From Chionis minor (taxonomy: Eukaryota; Chordata; Aves; Charadriiformes; Chionididae), in assembly GCA_013398295.1 (NCBI GenBank), contig VZSF01003332.1, positions 186,001-250,000 of the forward strand: DNA of 64,000 nucleotides, written 5' to 3'. The position numbers and the translations under genes are program-made. This document shows, piece by piece, positions 1-12,404 of the stretch (positions within the stretch are counted from its first letter, which is position 1; every line of letters starts with the position of its first letter). The notes under the pieces were generated by a model. It did not search any database, had not been told where the DNA came from, and saw nothing but the letters and a program-made list of their open reading frames with translations.

Positions 1-901
1 GCCAGTTTGGATCAGCTTAATCTCTTGCACACCTCCAGTCTACTGGCCCTAGGTCTAGGTTGGAGAAACAGCCTTGATGCTGTGTTAGCGCTGATGAGCA
101 GTAGCCATAACATTGGTGTGTTGTCAATAACGTTTAACTACATCACCATCAACACCATTCAAGCTACAAATATAAAGCACAGCACTATATGAGCTGCTAT
201 GAGGAAAGTTAACTCTGTTCCTCTACAGGAATTTGTCTTACATAGTTTTAGCACCCTAACAGAAGGGGAATTTATTTCATGTAATTTTCTATGTCTGGAA
301 TTTTAACTTTGGGCTAGTCACCATAGGCTCCTTTCATATTCAGTGGCAAGAAAAAGGCCTGTTAAGAGGCTGATTTGTCAGGTCTATTTTAGATGTCCTT
401 TTTTAGTATAAGATTAATTGCCTTAAAAAGTGCACACTGTTCTACCGTGGCTAGAGAAGGACTCTGGATTGATTATCTCAGACCTAAACATCTAACTTCT
501 AGACGCCTATGATAAAGGACATGTGTCTCACTATAAGCTGAGATAGTAGTTTCCTTAATTCTTTTTCTGTAGTCAGTGGAAAGAGAAGAAGGTTCATCTA
601 GAAAATTACTTGAGAATTTAGCTGATCTGACTAACATCTGAAGATGTTTTTCTCTCTCTGTTGACCTTATGGTAACAGTCTGCTAAATGAGGATCTTCAG
701 TGATATACAGAAGTTTATAAGAGAAAAATGGGATAGAAACACCAGGCTTCAAGGACTCTTAGCTAAGATTCTAAAGTTAATGCGGGCCTTAGTAACTGAA
801 CTTTGACTGCATTGTTGGATATTTATTTCTATGAGATTGCATACACAATATTTTTTACTTGTTCCTCAGTGGTAATTACCTATTAGACCTCTGGGATTCT
901 G

Positions 902-963
902 TTTTGGGTTTTTTGTTGGGTTTTTTTTGTTTGTTTGTCTGTTTGTTTGTGTGGTTTTTTTCC
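902..963. repeat. T-rich / (GTTT)n low-complexity tract
   Basis: A run of T blocks separated by single G or GG, with a core of GTTT units interrupted by GTCT. Ordinary microsatellite-like DNA; the Leu/Phe/Val-rich frame that crosses it is a composition effect. Confidence 0.8.
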
Positions 964-3426
964 TCAACCTGGACTAAGAAGAAAAGAGCTTCACTGAAGC
1001 AATTACTAATATACACAAAACTATTCATCCTAGGACACTGGCCTAGTTCTCAGTGAGTTTCAGATTTAAGCTGGTATTCATCTCTCTCTCTTAGTCACCT
1101 AAATGTATGATTCCTAATAACAAGTTTGTTTTCCAAAAATCATCTGTTCTTACTAAACTGAAGAAGGGATTCCCATAATGCAACTCATATCATAGTGAAA
1201 TCAAAGGCAGGCAGGTAAAAGCCCTGCTGATGTGTTTAATGATGAGTCAATGTTTGTACTGATATAGGAAGTCTAGGGTAATAGTTTAATATGGTAATCT
1301 AAATTTTAGATGTCCAAAATTAAAATAATCCTACTTTTACTGTTTTGTTCTGGAATTATTTAAAGGGAAGAGTAGTGCTTATTTGCCTCACCAGACTGCT
1401 GTGAGGAAAGACTGCTGTGAAGACAGAAGCTCATAAACACCTAAGTAATACAGATTTTCTCACTATCATAACCTTTTCTAGCCATTTCGATAAACTTCTA
1501 GTGAAATAAACTATATATTCTTAAGCACGCATACTTTGGATTTCTTCTATAAGGTCACAATGCAGTTGTGAGACAAGACAATTCTGTGCGTCTATTCCTT
1601 ATTATTTAAACACTCAGCTGAGGGAAATAAGTTTGTTAAAACAAAGTTAATTTTTAATGTCATGATCTGGAACTGAAAGAATTGCCAGCCTGGGAAATTA
1701 CTAGACCTTTTGTGAATGCCCAGATTTTATTGAAACTTTCAAAAATTATGACAGAAAAGCAGAAATATTTGGGGGGTTTTTTGAGCAATCAAAAGAATTC
1801 TTTGTATTGAAATGCAGAACACCTGGATGACAAATGGTAACACAGAGGGAAGCTGAAGGAAACATGAAAGTGTCAGTGAAAATAAGGATCTTTTCCAGAA
1901 CAAGAAAGAATTTTCAAAAATTTCCTGAAGGAAAAAAATACAGGAGAGCTTTTTCCAACATCCAGCACTTATGATTCAGTTGTGATTTCTATTTCTAAGT
2001 TATACACTGAGGAACAAAAGATGGGAGTTCACTGTAAGCCACATTAATAAATTTGAGAGCCACTTTTCCAAGATCTAGAGTAGATCCACAGATACAAGTG
2101 TTGAATCTGGTACAAGAATACTTTATTCAACCTTTCTACAAACTGAAAGCAGCAGCCTCACTTTCAATTATCTCATTTATGTTTTGATCTATATTTAATT
2201 ATAAAAAACTATATAAGGAAGGATGAACTACTGGTTAAGTAACAAACAAGTCTTAGGAGATAAAAATTCATTCTAAGCGCCATATTTTACCTAAGTAATC
2301 TATGGTAAAAAAATTATTTATTTGTCTATCTCTTATTTTCCATCTTTAAAATGAGGCTATTGACACTTCAGAAAGGCATTATACAGGTGACTGTTCTGTG
2401 GTATTCAGATATTATTGTGATAGGGCAACATAAAGATAGATAGATAATGGTTGCATAATAGAACATTTCTACAGTAACTGCTCAGGATCATTTTTCCCAC
2501 CTGGATTCTCCAAAATACATCACTGTCTACTAAATCTCATACTCTCATATGTGCCAAAGATGAATAAATAAGATATAGTGCCTCTCACTGAGAAAATCTT
2601 TATTTGGTATCGCTTAGAGCCATGAAAGCTTTTACATAACACTCTTCCACTAAAGTAGTAATTGTGTCCTACAGTTTTCATTTTGTGGCTTATTAGTCAG
2701 GGATGTACAGTAAGCGTCGCTGTAATTTCTTTTCTAATTTGGAAAAGTAAAGATTTTATGGAAATTATGAATCAAAAATGGTTCATACATATTTACTTTT
2801 TAATTATCCACAGCATAAATGCAGAAGACTTCAACTGTTAGTGTATTTTACAAAGGCACACAGAGGTATGTGCTCTGTAATAGAATTCATTTCATATATA
2901 CATACACTTGACTTTCCTAGACAACTACTGTTGAAAGATCAACACTTTAGTCACTACAAATTGTTTTGTAACTTGACTATTGAGTATCTCATTATACAAA
3001 TAATGTTGAACTTCTTTTTTCCTTAAATTTGTCTAATCAATTTTGTTATAACAGTTTTATTTCAGTAACTCTGTCACTGGATAAGCTTATCGTGATTATG
3101 TTTCAGAAAGCTGTAACGGTGATAAATTGTTCTTCTATTTGCTTTAGGATGATGTCTATGTAAATGGACTAAAGAAAGCTAAACTTTAATTGGAAAAGTT
3201 AATTCTTTAATGAAACAGCAGATGAGTTTGTTCAGTTCGAGCTCAATTAACATTGCAATTGTTGAATATAGTTGGGCTGATAATACAACTTTAAAACAAT
3301 GTGAGAAGGGCACATGCACCTTCCAGGTCTTGTGCTGCTGATGATTATGCATATCACAAAAGATATGTAAATAATGGGCATATTACCAGCTCTCCAGCTG
3401 CACAATCTCCAAATCTCAGTTCTGTA

Positions 3427-3469
3427 ATATCTATCCATCTATCTCTCTGTCTGTCTATCTATCTATTTA
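3427..3469. repeat. (TATC)n / (TCTG)n microsatellite
   Basis: Tetranucleotide units TATC and CTGT repeated with interruptions over about 43 bases. It is short and imperfect, so probably only modestly variable between individuals. Confidence 0.8.
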
Positions 3470-6400
3470 GGAAAGTATTATTTTTCTGGTTTTTTTTAAC
3501 CTTGTAAGTACTGCCATAGCTATAAGCAAACCCAGGCTCTCAGGAGTTTGAGGTCAAGCACATGTAGAGGATGTGTGGCCATATAGACACATGTGAGAAC
3601 TTGGACAATATCAGTGGGCAGCATGAAAAGACGAACTTACTGAAAGCACATTCAGGTAGATGATTACAAGCTATTAAATGATATAAATATATTAGGCTAC
3701 AGTTCCCTAGCACATTACACAGTTAATCTCAACATCTCCATTGAATTCAAAGGAGAGTCATGAATGCACCATGTGTCTGTCTTAATCTTGGATTATGTCT
3801 TCCTACAAAGTTTTATGTCAGTTATGCTTACATGAATATACATGCTCTGTTTTACCCTGCCTATAGTAAAAAGAGAGATGTAACCCAGAGCTTGGGTTAA
3901 GGTTCTCTCTTTATTCCTGAAAAACATACAATTGACACATTCTGTCAGTTCTTTAACATGTGTTGCTAGCCATTAGGCAACGGAATTCTTTACATGGATT
4001 CTCACCTGGATTTTCAGCTGGGTATCAGGTATTTGCAGTGGCTCATCAGTCAAGTCACTGACAAGTTAATTTCTGTGTTTTCATCTTATAGCACTTTGCT
4101 TTCATTACTGTGACTAGGCAAGAAGCTGTTTTGATTCTGTTCTGTCTTAGGAGAATCTCTTTCTTGTATGGACCTCATGTGTGCTGTATCATCTATACAG
4201 ACTTCAGAAAACATAAACCGTTTCCAGCTCTGTCCTCAAAAATGCCAGACCATGGAAGGACAGGAATCTGGATAAGGCTTGAATGATATGCTACCTCTTT
4301 CAACAGGGCTGTGCAGGTTAGAAAGAAAATATTCCAGACAGAATTTACCTGCTTGCTACGAGTCCCTTCTCACCCTGCACTTCACTTTATATGATGCTGG
4401 GCTTGTTCAGTAAGTGCAAATAAAGTAGCCTATTAAGCAGTAAGAAGTCTTCATACCTCCACTACATACAGATAAGCACAGGAAAAGTTTTCCCCTTATA
4501 TCACCTTATTGAATATGTCCAAATGACATAAGAGAATAATGTCAAAAGGGGTGAGTGAAGAGAAGTAGCCACCTACCAGGATAAGTGAATCCCCTGACTC
4601 TAGCAGTTGTCGATGGGTTGGGCTTTTTGACCTACTGCTCAGCATGATCTTTACAAGACTTCTCAGCAGTAATTTTTAGAAGGTTTTTTTCACTAAGCTC
4701 TCTTAATAATGGTTTTCTTACAGAGCTTTAAATCTAGGTTTGACTTCAGGTGGAGAGTTTTTGAAACTCTCATTTCTAGCCTAAGTTCTCATGCTGATCT
4801 AAGTAGAAATATAATTAAAACAATAAAGGGACTGCTAAGAAATCTTAAAATCATAGCCTAAACCTCCAAGGAGAGAAGGCAAAAATAGAGCTCCCATATA
4901 GACATATGCAAAACCATCTTTCCTGCTCTAAACTTTCCTTTAAAATCTAAATTGAGTTTAAAAATAAATAAAATTAACCTATCACATCCAAAAATCAGAC
5001 CCTTCCAGTCCAGTTCCACCTCATTTAATAGAAATATCTAAGTGAGGAATGAAGATACCCAGGCTTCTTTTCAGTTGATATGAAAGATCACAGAGGGATG
5101 AATTATAAAAGGAACAGAATCACCAAGTATAGAAGTATCTCTATATATTTTAATTGTATTTTAATTGTAGAAGCCTGGGTTTCTACACACCCAACTTCAA
5201 TATTTAAAGGTGGAATCCCTCAAATCTTTGATGGGACTCTCTTTTTGACTTTATTCAAAATGATTCCTAGGGGAATTGGAAGACAAAAAACAGGCACAGT
5301 TTTTAGTATCTTCTCAGTTGCAGGATGTACATCTGAACCCTTCAAGGTTATTTCAGGAACTGAAGAGTCATTTTGGCCTTTAGGAGAATTGATCCCACTA
5401 ATATTAAGAGCCCAAACTACCTTTATCAGCAACTCTACCTTTCCTTACATTGCCCTGTAGGGTCTTCCTTTATGTTTTCTGCCTGCCCCATTTTCTCTAC
5501 TGTCTTTTAGTGAATGCCAAAGTTTTGTTTGCAGATAAATGGGTACAGAACCAGAAAACAGATGACTGTGATGAGCTACTGCTATTTGCAGTATAAATGT
5601 TCCTTCTCTGTGGTGGAGTTCTTGACTGAGATTGACTATTTGCTTCCTTGCTTGCCGCAGCTCTATCAGCACTTGAAGGTGTATGCTCCTCTAATTCCTG
5701 TCAGATTTGAAAGTGTCCAAAGCACAAGAAATAATCTTCAAATACAAGTCTTGTTTGATGCAGTTTAAACTAAGGTCAGTGATTAGTGATAGACCAGCAT
5801 ACTTGGTATAATTCTAGAATGAAACTTAATAGGAGGAATCTAATATCCTAGTATTAACAGGGGGAAAAACACCTTTCCGTGTGTCATTTTTCTAAGATGT
5901 TTGAATTTATGTTTTGCTCAATCCAGCAATGGCAAACTCATAAAGACAACACAACAAGAGTACCTTGAATCACTCTGCAAAAGAGCAGATAATTCCGTGG
6001 ACTCCAGTGTGGAAGTAAACCCTCTTTGTAGTTGATTAACATAGGAACGTCTGCTGCGTGGGACCTGTGAGTGGTCAGGCTAGTCTATGTTTTTCATAAG
6101 CAGCCTACAGTCACTACACTATTACTCACTTTTTTGCATTGTACCTTAGGTCTCAGGGAGGGCTGGAAGGTATCTATTTTGCTATTCAGGGATACAATGC
6201 CTGTTGTAGATGATGTATATTTTAAGTGAGCCAGCTATAAAAAAGCTGGAAAGAAGTTATATATGAAGCCAAATGATTAAAGACACACCAGATCAGAAGC
6301 AGGTCTTAGCAGAAGTGCAGTGCAACACAGGCCATGGTGGTAGTTTGGCAGAGGGTTGGGTCCAGTTAAACTCTGTTTATGCTTAAATGGCTCCCCTACA

Positions 6401-6685
6401 ATTAACCTGTTAATGACAAAGTGGCTACCATGGTGACAGTGACATCCACCACCATGACTGATGTGAAGCAGAGAGGTCACGCATACGTCAAATGTATCTG
6501 TAACTAAATGTGCTTTGGTAGCCAAATCTAGTTAGTCTCCATACTCTCAATTCTTTTTCGAACTAGGGCAAGTACATAACAACCACTTAATTATTTGGCG
6601 AGGCACATTCCAAACATGATTCCATGTAGCAGCAGACAGCACATGGCAGCAGAAAGGGGACATACCAATGAAAATGTAAGTACAT

Positions 6686-8074
6686 ATAGAATCATAGAAT
6701 CATAGAATGTTAGGGGTTTGGAAGGGATCTCTGGAGGTCATCTGGTCCAACCCCCCAGCCAGAGCAGGTCCACCTACAGCAGGTTGAACAGGGTGGTGTC
6801 CAGGTGGGCTTTGAATGTCTTCAGAGTTGGAGACTCTGCCACCTCTCTGGGCAGCCTGTTCCGGTGCTCTGCCACCCTCAAAGGAAAGAAGTTCCTCCTC
6901 ATGTTCAAATGGAACTTCCTATGTTCAAGTTTGTGCCCGTTACCTATTGTCCTATCACTGTGCACCACTGAAAAAACACTGGCCCCCTCCTCCCGGAACC
7001 CTCCCTTTAAGTATTTGTAAGCATTAATAAGATCCCCCTTCAGTCTTCTCTTCTCCAGACTAAAAAGACTCAACTCCCTCAGCCTTTCCTCATAAGAAAA
7101 ATGTTCCAGCCCCCTAATCATATTCGTAGCCCTTCACTGTACCCTCTCCAGCAGTTCCCTGTCCTCCTTGAACTGGGGAGCCCAGAGCTGAACACAGTCC
7201 TGCAGATGCAGCCTCACCAGGGCAGAGTAAAGGGGGAGGATGACCACCCTCAACGTGCTTGCCACACTCCTCTTGATGCACCCCAGGATGCCATTGGCCT
7301 TCTTGGCCACAAGGGCTCATTGCTGCCTCCTGGTCATCCTGTTGTCCACCAGGACTCCCAGGTCCCTCTCTGCACAGCTGTTTTACAGCAGGTCAGCCCC
7401 CAGCCTGTACTGGTGCATGGGGTTATTCCTCCCCAGGTGCAGGACCCTACATTTGCCCTTGTCAAATTTCATATGGTTTCTCTCTGCCCAACTCTCCAGC
7501 CTGTCCAGGTCATGCTGAATGGCAGCACAGCCTTCTGGTGTGTCAGCCACCCCTCTCAGTTTCATGTCATCAGCAAACTTTCTGATGGTATACTCTGTGC
7601 CTTCATCCAGGCCACTGAACAGGAGTGGACTCAGCACTGACCCCTGAGGAACACCACTAGTCACAGGCCTCCAACTAGACTCTGCCCCACTGATCACAAC
7701 CCTCTGAGATCTACCTGCCAGCCAGTTTTCAATCCACCCCACTGTCCATTCATCTAACCCACATTTCCTAAGCTTACCTATGAGAATGCTGTGGGAGACA
7801 GTGTCAAAAGCCTTGCTAAAGTTAAGGTAGACAACATCCACTGCCCTTCCCTCATCTATCCATCCAGTCATGCCATCATAGAAGGCTATCAGATTAGTTA
7901 GACATGACTTCCACTTGGTGAATCCATGTCGACTACTTCTGATAACTTTCTTTTCCTCCAGGTGCTTGGAGGTGACGCCCAGAACGAGCTGTTCCATCAT
8001 CTTTCCAAGGACAGAGGTGAGGCTGACTGGCCTGTAGTTTCCTGGATCTTTCTTCTTGCCCTTTTTGAAGAAAC
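6686..8074 (-). mobile_element. CR1 LINE, 5'-truncated, best-preserved copy in the window
   Basis: The plus strand opens with the reverse complement of the CR1 3' end (ATAGAATC units at 6686 onward, then the GGTCATCTGGTCCAACC-type block), so the element reads on the minus strand. It runs to about 8074, where the ORF2 frame enters at the '[19 protein letters not shown]' reverse-transcriptase start. A minus-strand frame, 8159 down to 7383 (258 codons; the first ~30 are host sequence), spans reverse-transcriptase blocks: [45 protein letters not shown] and the catalytic FADD box at 7566-7577. A second minus frame (7121-6774) holds part of the ORF2 C-terminus. Relative to the copy at 14.7 kb, about four residues are missing between the LF and LDEG blocks just before FADD. 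The 5' half of ORF2 and all of ORF1 are absent, so the copy cannot move by itself. Confidence 0.95.
7383..8073 (-). pseudogene. CR1 ORF2 reverse-transcriptase fragment
   Basis: This is the reverse-transcriptase part of the CR1 ORF2 polyprotein, which in intact copies makes cDNA from the CR1 RNA at the target site. The fragment starts at the NYRPVSL block and continues through the palm (SKAFDTVSH, carrying one catalytic Asp), the VPQGSVLSP turn, FADD (the other two catalytic Asp) and a thumb-like segment ending in a [19 protein letters not shown] block, then a stop. The N-terminal endonuclease is missing and the frame ends before the C-terminal region, which continues in another frame. The product is a remnant, not a host gene. 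The FADD Asp residues are intact here, unlike in the other CR1 copies in this window. Confidence 0.9.
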
Positions 8075-9147
8075 GAAATATAAATCCCAAGAAAAACTTG
8101 TTATCATTAGGAAGAAAGAGCAGCTGTTCCCTGTTTGCCAGCTCAACTTTCCCTGACAAAAGTTTTTCTTGTCCAGATTTATGTCAATATTAATACTTAT
8201 TAATTTCATAAACCTGTGATTTCCAGGCTGTTAAAACCAGATTGCACTGAAATAGTACATACTAGCAAACAAAAGAGTGTTAGCAAAGCACTAAAAATAT
8301 TAATTATCTTCTGTTACCTCATACTGCTGTGGATTTTCCCCCTCCCTTTCCAGCTTCTACTTCAAAGTACTCTTCGGCAGTTCTTTTTTCCCTTGTCTGT
8401 CTTTTATTGAGATTTTGTCCTTCAGAGCATCATTTTTTCTTCTCTCTGCCTTATCACTGTCTTGAGCTATATAGCTTCTGCCATGATGATGACTCAGAGA
8501 TCTATTTCCTCAGCCTTGGTTTCATTTTCATCCACTATTTCCTGACACATTATCTGGGTTGTCCTTTTAATTGTTGAGATTCAGCATTTGAAAACCTGAG
8601 GTTTTCTCTTTTTCCCAACCATACGCCATTTCCTTCCGCCCTGGTCTACTCATTCTATGAGATAGCCATTTGATCTGTCACTCAGACTCACTGCACTACA
8701 GTGATTATTATCCACTTCCTCCTCCTCTTCAGCATCCTTAAGGCTCACTTGGTCCTTTTTTTGCAACGTACACTGGAAAAATCCTTCCTTTAGATACCCA
8801 CAGGTAAAAATGGAAGTGTCTCATACTTCAGAGTCTTCTGAGTCATAATGACAATGTGCCTAGAGTTATTACCTGAACAAATATCCTTTTGAACAATTTT
8901 TAAACTTTGGTATGATATTCTGTACATGATTAAATCTCTAATCTTTGTTTTAAAACAGAAATAATGGGTAGCATACATGTTTATTGAATCAGTATGATTT
9001 GTAGCCTAGTTCTTGTTGAATCTTGACGGTCCATCCTGACTCAGATGTATCTTTTCATCAAATGTGTCATTTTATTTCACCTACCTCCCTGCCTGTCCAT
9101 TCACAACTGTGACAAAAGCTTTTTACTTAGAAGCAACAGACTTTGCG

Positions 9148-9184
9148 CTTTTTTTCTTTTTTTCCTTTCTTTTTTTTTTTTTTT
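9148..9184. repeat. T-rich low-complexity tract
   Basis: Runs of T broken by single C or CC, ending in a 16-T block. Simple sequence only. Confidence 0.8.
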
Positions 9185-12100
9185 AATGTTTGAGTCCTTT
9201 AGAAGTTACATATCACCTCCTGTAATGCATTCAAGTTTTATATGTTGGTACAAAAAAAAAAAGGAATTTAGCTTAATGGATTCAGGGAGGATAAAGTGGA
9301 CTGTAGAAAAATAAAATTGCAGAGTTTTAGAGTGTACTTCATCTTGATGGTCTTTAGCAAGTAGATTTTTAGATTTTCAAAAGAAGTGAATATTTCTAAT
9401 CCAACAACACTTGTCGTCCAGTGGGATTTAGTATAATTTTTGGACGTTGCATGTATAGAAGCAGGCATTAATTCCCACTGCAGTTCTAATAACTGTAAAG
9501 AACTGTAACTCACCTCCTGTCACAGAAGCCTGGATACTGTGCAAAATGTATGACTCAGACCTTATACTGGATTTGCACGTTCATTTCAGTCTACACATTC
9601 TATGTTCATAACGTTCTACTTTAATAACAACTGTAACAGTTTTCGGGTTCCATACAGCTAAAATCAAGTACTTCATGTCTCTATGACAGCTGTCCTTCTT
9701 TGACCCTGACACTCTTGTACTATCTACACGCTTTAAAATTTGTTTTATTTTCATAGTACTACTTAGATAATATCACTCTTCCCATAGCCGCCTTTTGGCT
9801 TCTTGTTCTCCAATACATTGGAAGCAAACTACCCATTTCCCATTAAGGGAACCTACCATTTGCCTTATGGGATCAAAATGTTAATGGTTACCTTTGCTGT
9901 GTCAATGAAGCCAGCCTTTATTGCCCTCTCATTAGCTATTCAAAGATCTTTTTTGTTTCCATCTGTTGTTCACTGAAATGCCTGTACATGTCCACTGAGA
10001 CAGCTTATTATGTATAACAAAAAGGTTTAAGAGACACATGAAAGCCTTGGCAACAGATACAGTGGACCTAGTAAGACCATTACTAACCAAGACTATTACA
10101 TGCTACTCAGTGCTATCAAATTGTTTATTTGTGTAAAAATTGATGATCTGCTGCATCTATTTCTGTCTTATCCTGTTCGTGCAAAGGCCATAATTTTGTC
10201 ATGTATGCTTAGAACAGCACAAAAATGTGCACTTTACAGTATTGCTACTCCCCATTCTTTTTATTAGGAATAATCATAACACTAATAGTGAAAACATGTA
10301 TTGATGTTGTAAGCCTCGTTGTTTAGTATGATTCAAAGTATGAAATAGGATTCACCTTGATACCTTTCAAGTCTTGGTACGACTGTAGTTTAGAAGAAGG
10401 AAACCATGCAATTTAGTTGGTAGGAAAACAAAACAAAAAATGCTTTAGAAAATTTCATTACTGCAACATTTGTCTCAGCTTGAAACATGAATGATTCATA
10501 TTCTATGTTAAAATATTATAATACAGTAAAAAATATAATATATAGAATATTATGTTTTCTACTGTGTAAAATAATGTGTAAAAATATAAGTTGTTTGCAC
10601 CACAAACAAATGATGCATTTTTACTTCCTTAAAATGAAACATTTGCCATTTCCAATTGGGATGATAAAATAATTTACTTTGATAATTTTCTTTCCAGAAT
10701 GTAATCAAAATGAACATGTTCCTGTAAAATATACTTTCTAATAAAATCCTTTATTAGAAATGTGCGTTATTAGTTATCTGTTTAGCAAATAATAATTATT
10801 TAAAAATCCACAATATAATTTAATAAGATTTAGTATCAGCTTAGATAAAGCAATCAATTTGGAGAAATTTTCATTTTCTTGAGTTGAATGTCTGTATACA
10901 AATCTGTCTCAAGAATTATATCTTTAGGTAAAATTTTACAGAACAATTAACATGAAATTTAGTACTTCAGTTAAATACACCATCAATTTTGTACAGTGGT
11001 CATAGGTTCACACTCTGAAGTAGCTCACCTGTTGCAAAATTAGTTTTCAAACTACAGGGTTGATATTGTGGAGATCACCATATTAAGACAATTGTTAACA
11101 CTATAGAACTATGCTCTGAAACAAACTAGATTGTTTCTTTCATCTAATCATTGTACACAATGTCGTTTCATAAAAATCCTTACACATTAAATACTTTGGC
11201 AAGTACATAAAGAGGAAAACTAATACAATTGCATGAACACAAATATACATATATGAAACATACACATATATACAAATAGGTATGTATACATGTATTCTTT
11301 TGTTATTCTAAAGCTAGTATGTAACGAAATCAAATTAATTTTTCCAGCCATTTCTGTTTACTATACTGTAGCTATCTCAGATTCTTTTCTAGTTTTTTTA
11401 CCTAGGTGCTAGGAGTTTAGCTGGGACATTCTTATTTGAGTTTTTCTTATTAAGTTGTGCAGCAAAGTGTGATCTGAAAGAAAGAAAGAAAGGAAAAAAA
11501 AAGCCAGCCTATCAGGCTGGGCTATTGAAAAGAGGGAGAGAAAAGAAGTTGCATTAGTGAGAGCTAGCAGTTTACTTTCAAGGTAAATTGCATGCATTCA
11601 GAGCTGAAAATATTCCCATGAGACTGTCACCTCTGCAAACAGTGCAGTTCAGGCTGGTAGATTTCATGACATTACGCTACATTCTATGCAATCACATGCC
11701 AAAAATATATCACGCCTAATTAATTCAGTGCTTTGTAGATACAGTAATTTGGAAATGCTTATGACAACAGCCCCTGGCCAGGATATTCAGAAACACATTT
11801 TTGTCAATATGGCTTGCAGAACTTGTCCCAAAAACTAAGCTGCAAGATGACATATGAGGAAATAAAATTTCTACAGATGACCTTGAGCCTTTGTATTTTG
11901 CTTCTCAACAGTTCTTTTCCTCTATGAAAAGAATATTAGAAGTATTACTCCTTTTTTGTATACTTTGCAGCTATATTATTCTGTTTTAAATGGTGAAAGA
12001 ACACAGGAACTTGATGGAAGTAAAGATTGTATCAGAACTTTGTGCTTCTGAAGGTATAGTTTCACACATGTTTCTTGTATACCTTTTCATGCAACCCAGA

Positions 12101-12380
12101 AATGTATCCTCCTTTCCTTTCATGTGATCCCTCTTTTCTTTTTTATAAATTATTTTATATTAGATCATTTCTCTGACCTAGTTTACCATGCAGAACGAAA
12201 GATTATTTTTTTTTCTTAGTAGAATAGAGGGCCAAAAAAGGGACCAGTGTGCTAGGGAGACACGTGTGTCATACTGATGGAAAAAGATAGGGAATTGTGT
12301 CATGAGAAAATACCAGTCTTGACTTTGTGGAGTTCAAAAAATATAAAATACACAATGTCCCAAACAATTTTGAGCCCCAA

Positions 12381-12404
12381 ATCTTTTAAAAATATTTAAA
12401 AGAT
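12381..12404. repeat. AT-rich perfect inverted repeat
   Basis: ATCTTTTAAA at 12381-12390 is followed, after a 4-base loop, by its exact reverse complement at 12395-12404. The arms are only 10 bases and nearly all A/T, so it may have no function. Confidence 0.7.

Larger units (their letters stand above)
1..6685. other. Non-repetitive AT-rich DNA, no gene recognised
   Basis: About 6.7 kb with no recognisable coding gene, RNA gene or recent mobile element. It contains two simple repeats (902-963 and 3427-3469, listed separately) and a stretch at about 5140-5715 with fewer stop codons than its surroundings on both strands, discussed as a finding. Other open frames are short (under 130 codons), rich in residues of AT-rich codons and show no domain I recognise. 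The stretch is most likely intergenic or intronic. Confidence 0.6.

Noticed and set aside
360..545. Possible third copy of the unclassified repeat (ACCTAAACATCTAACTTC-like motif)
   Set aside because: The resemblance to 46410-46450 is limited to short A/T-rich words and does not extend.
7101..7640. 179-codon plus-strand open frame
   Set aside because: It is the antisense of a CR1 element whose real frame lies on the minus strand.
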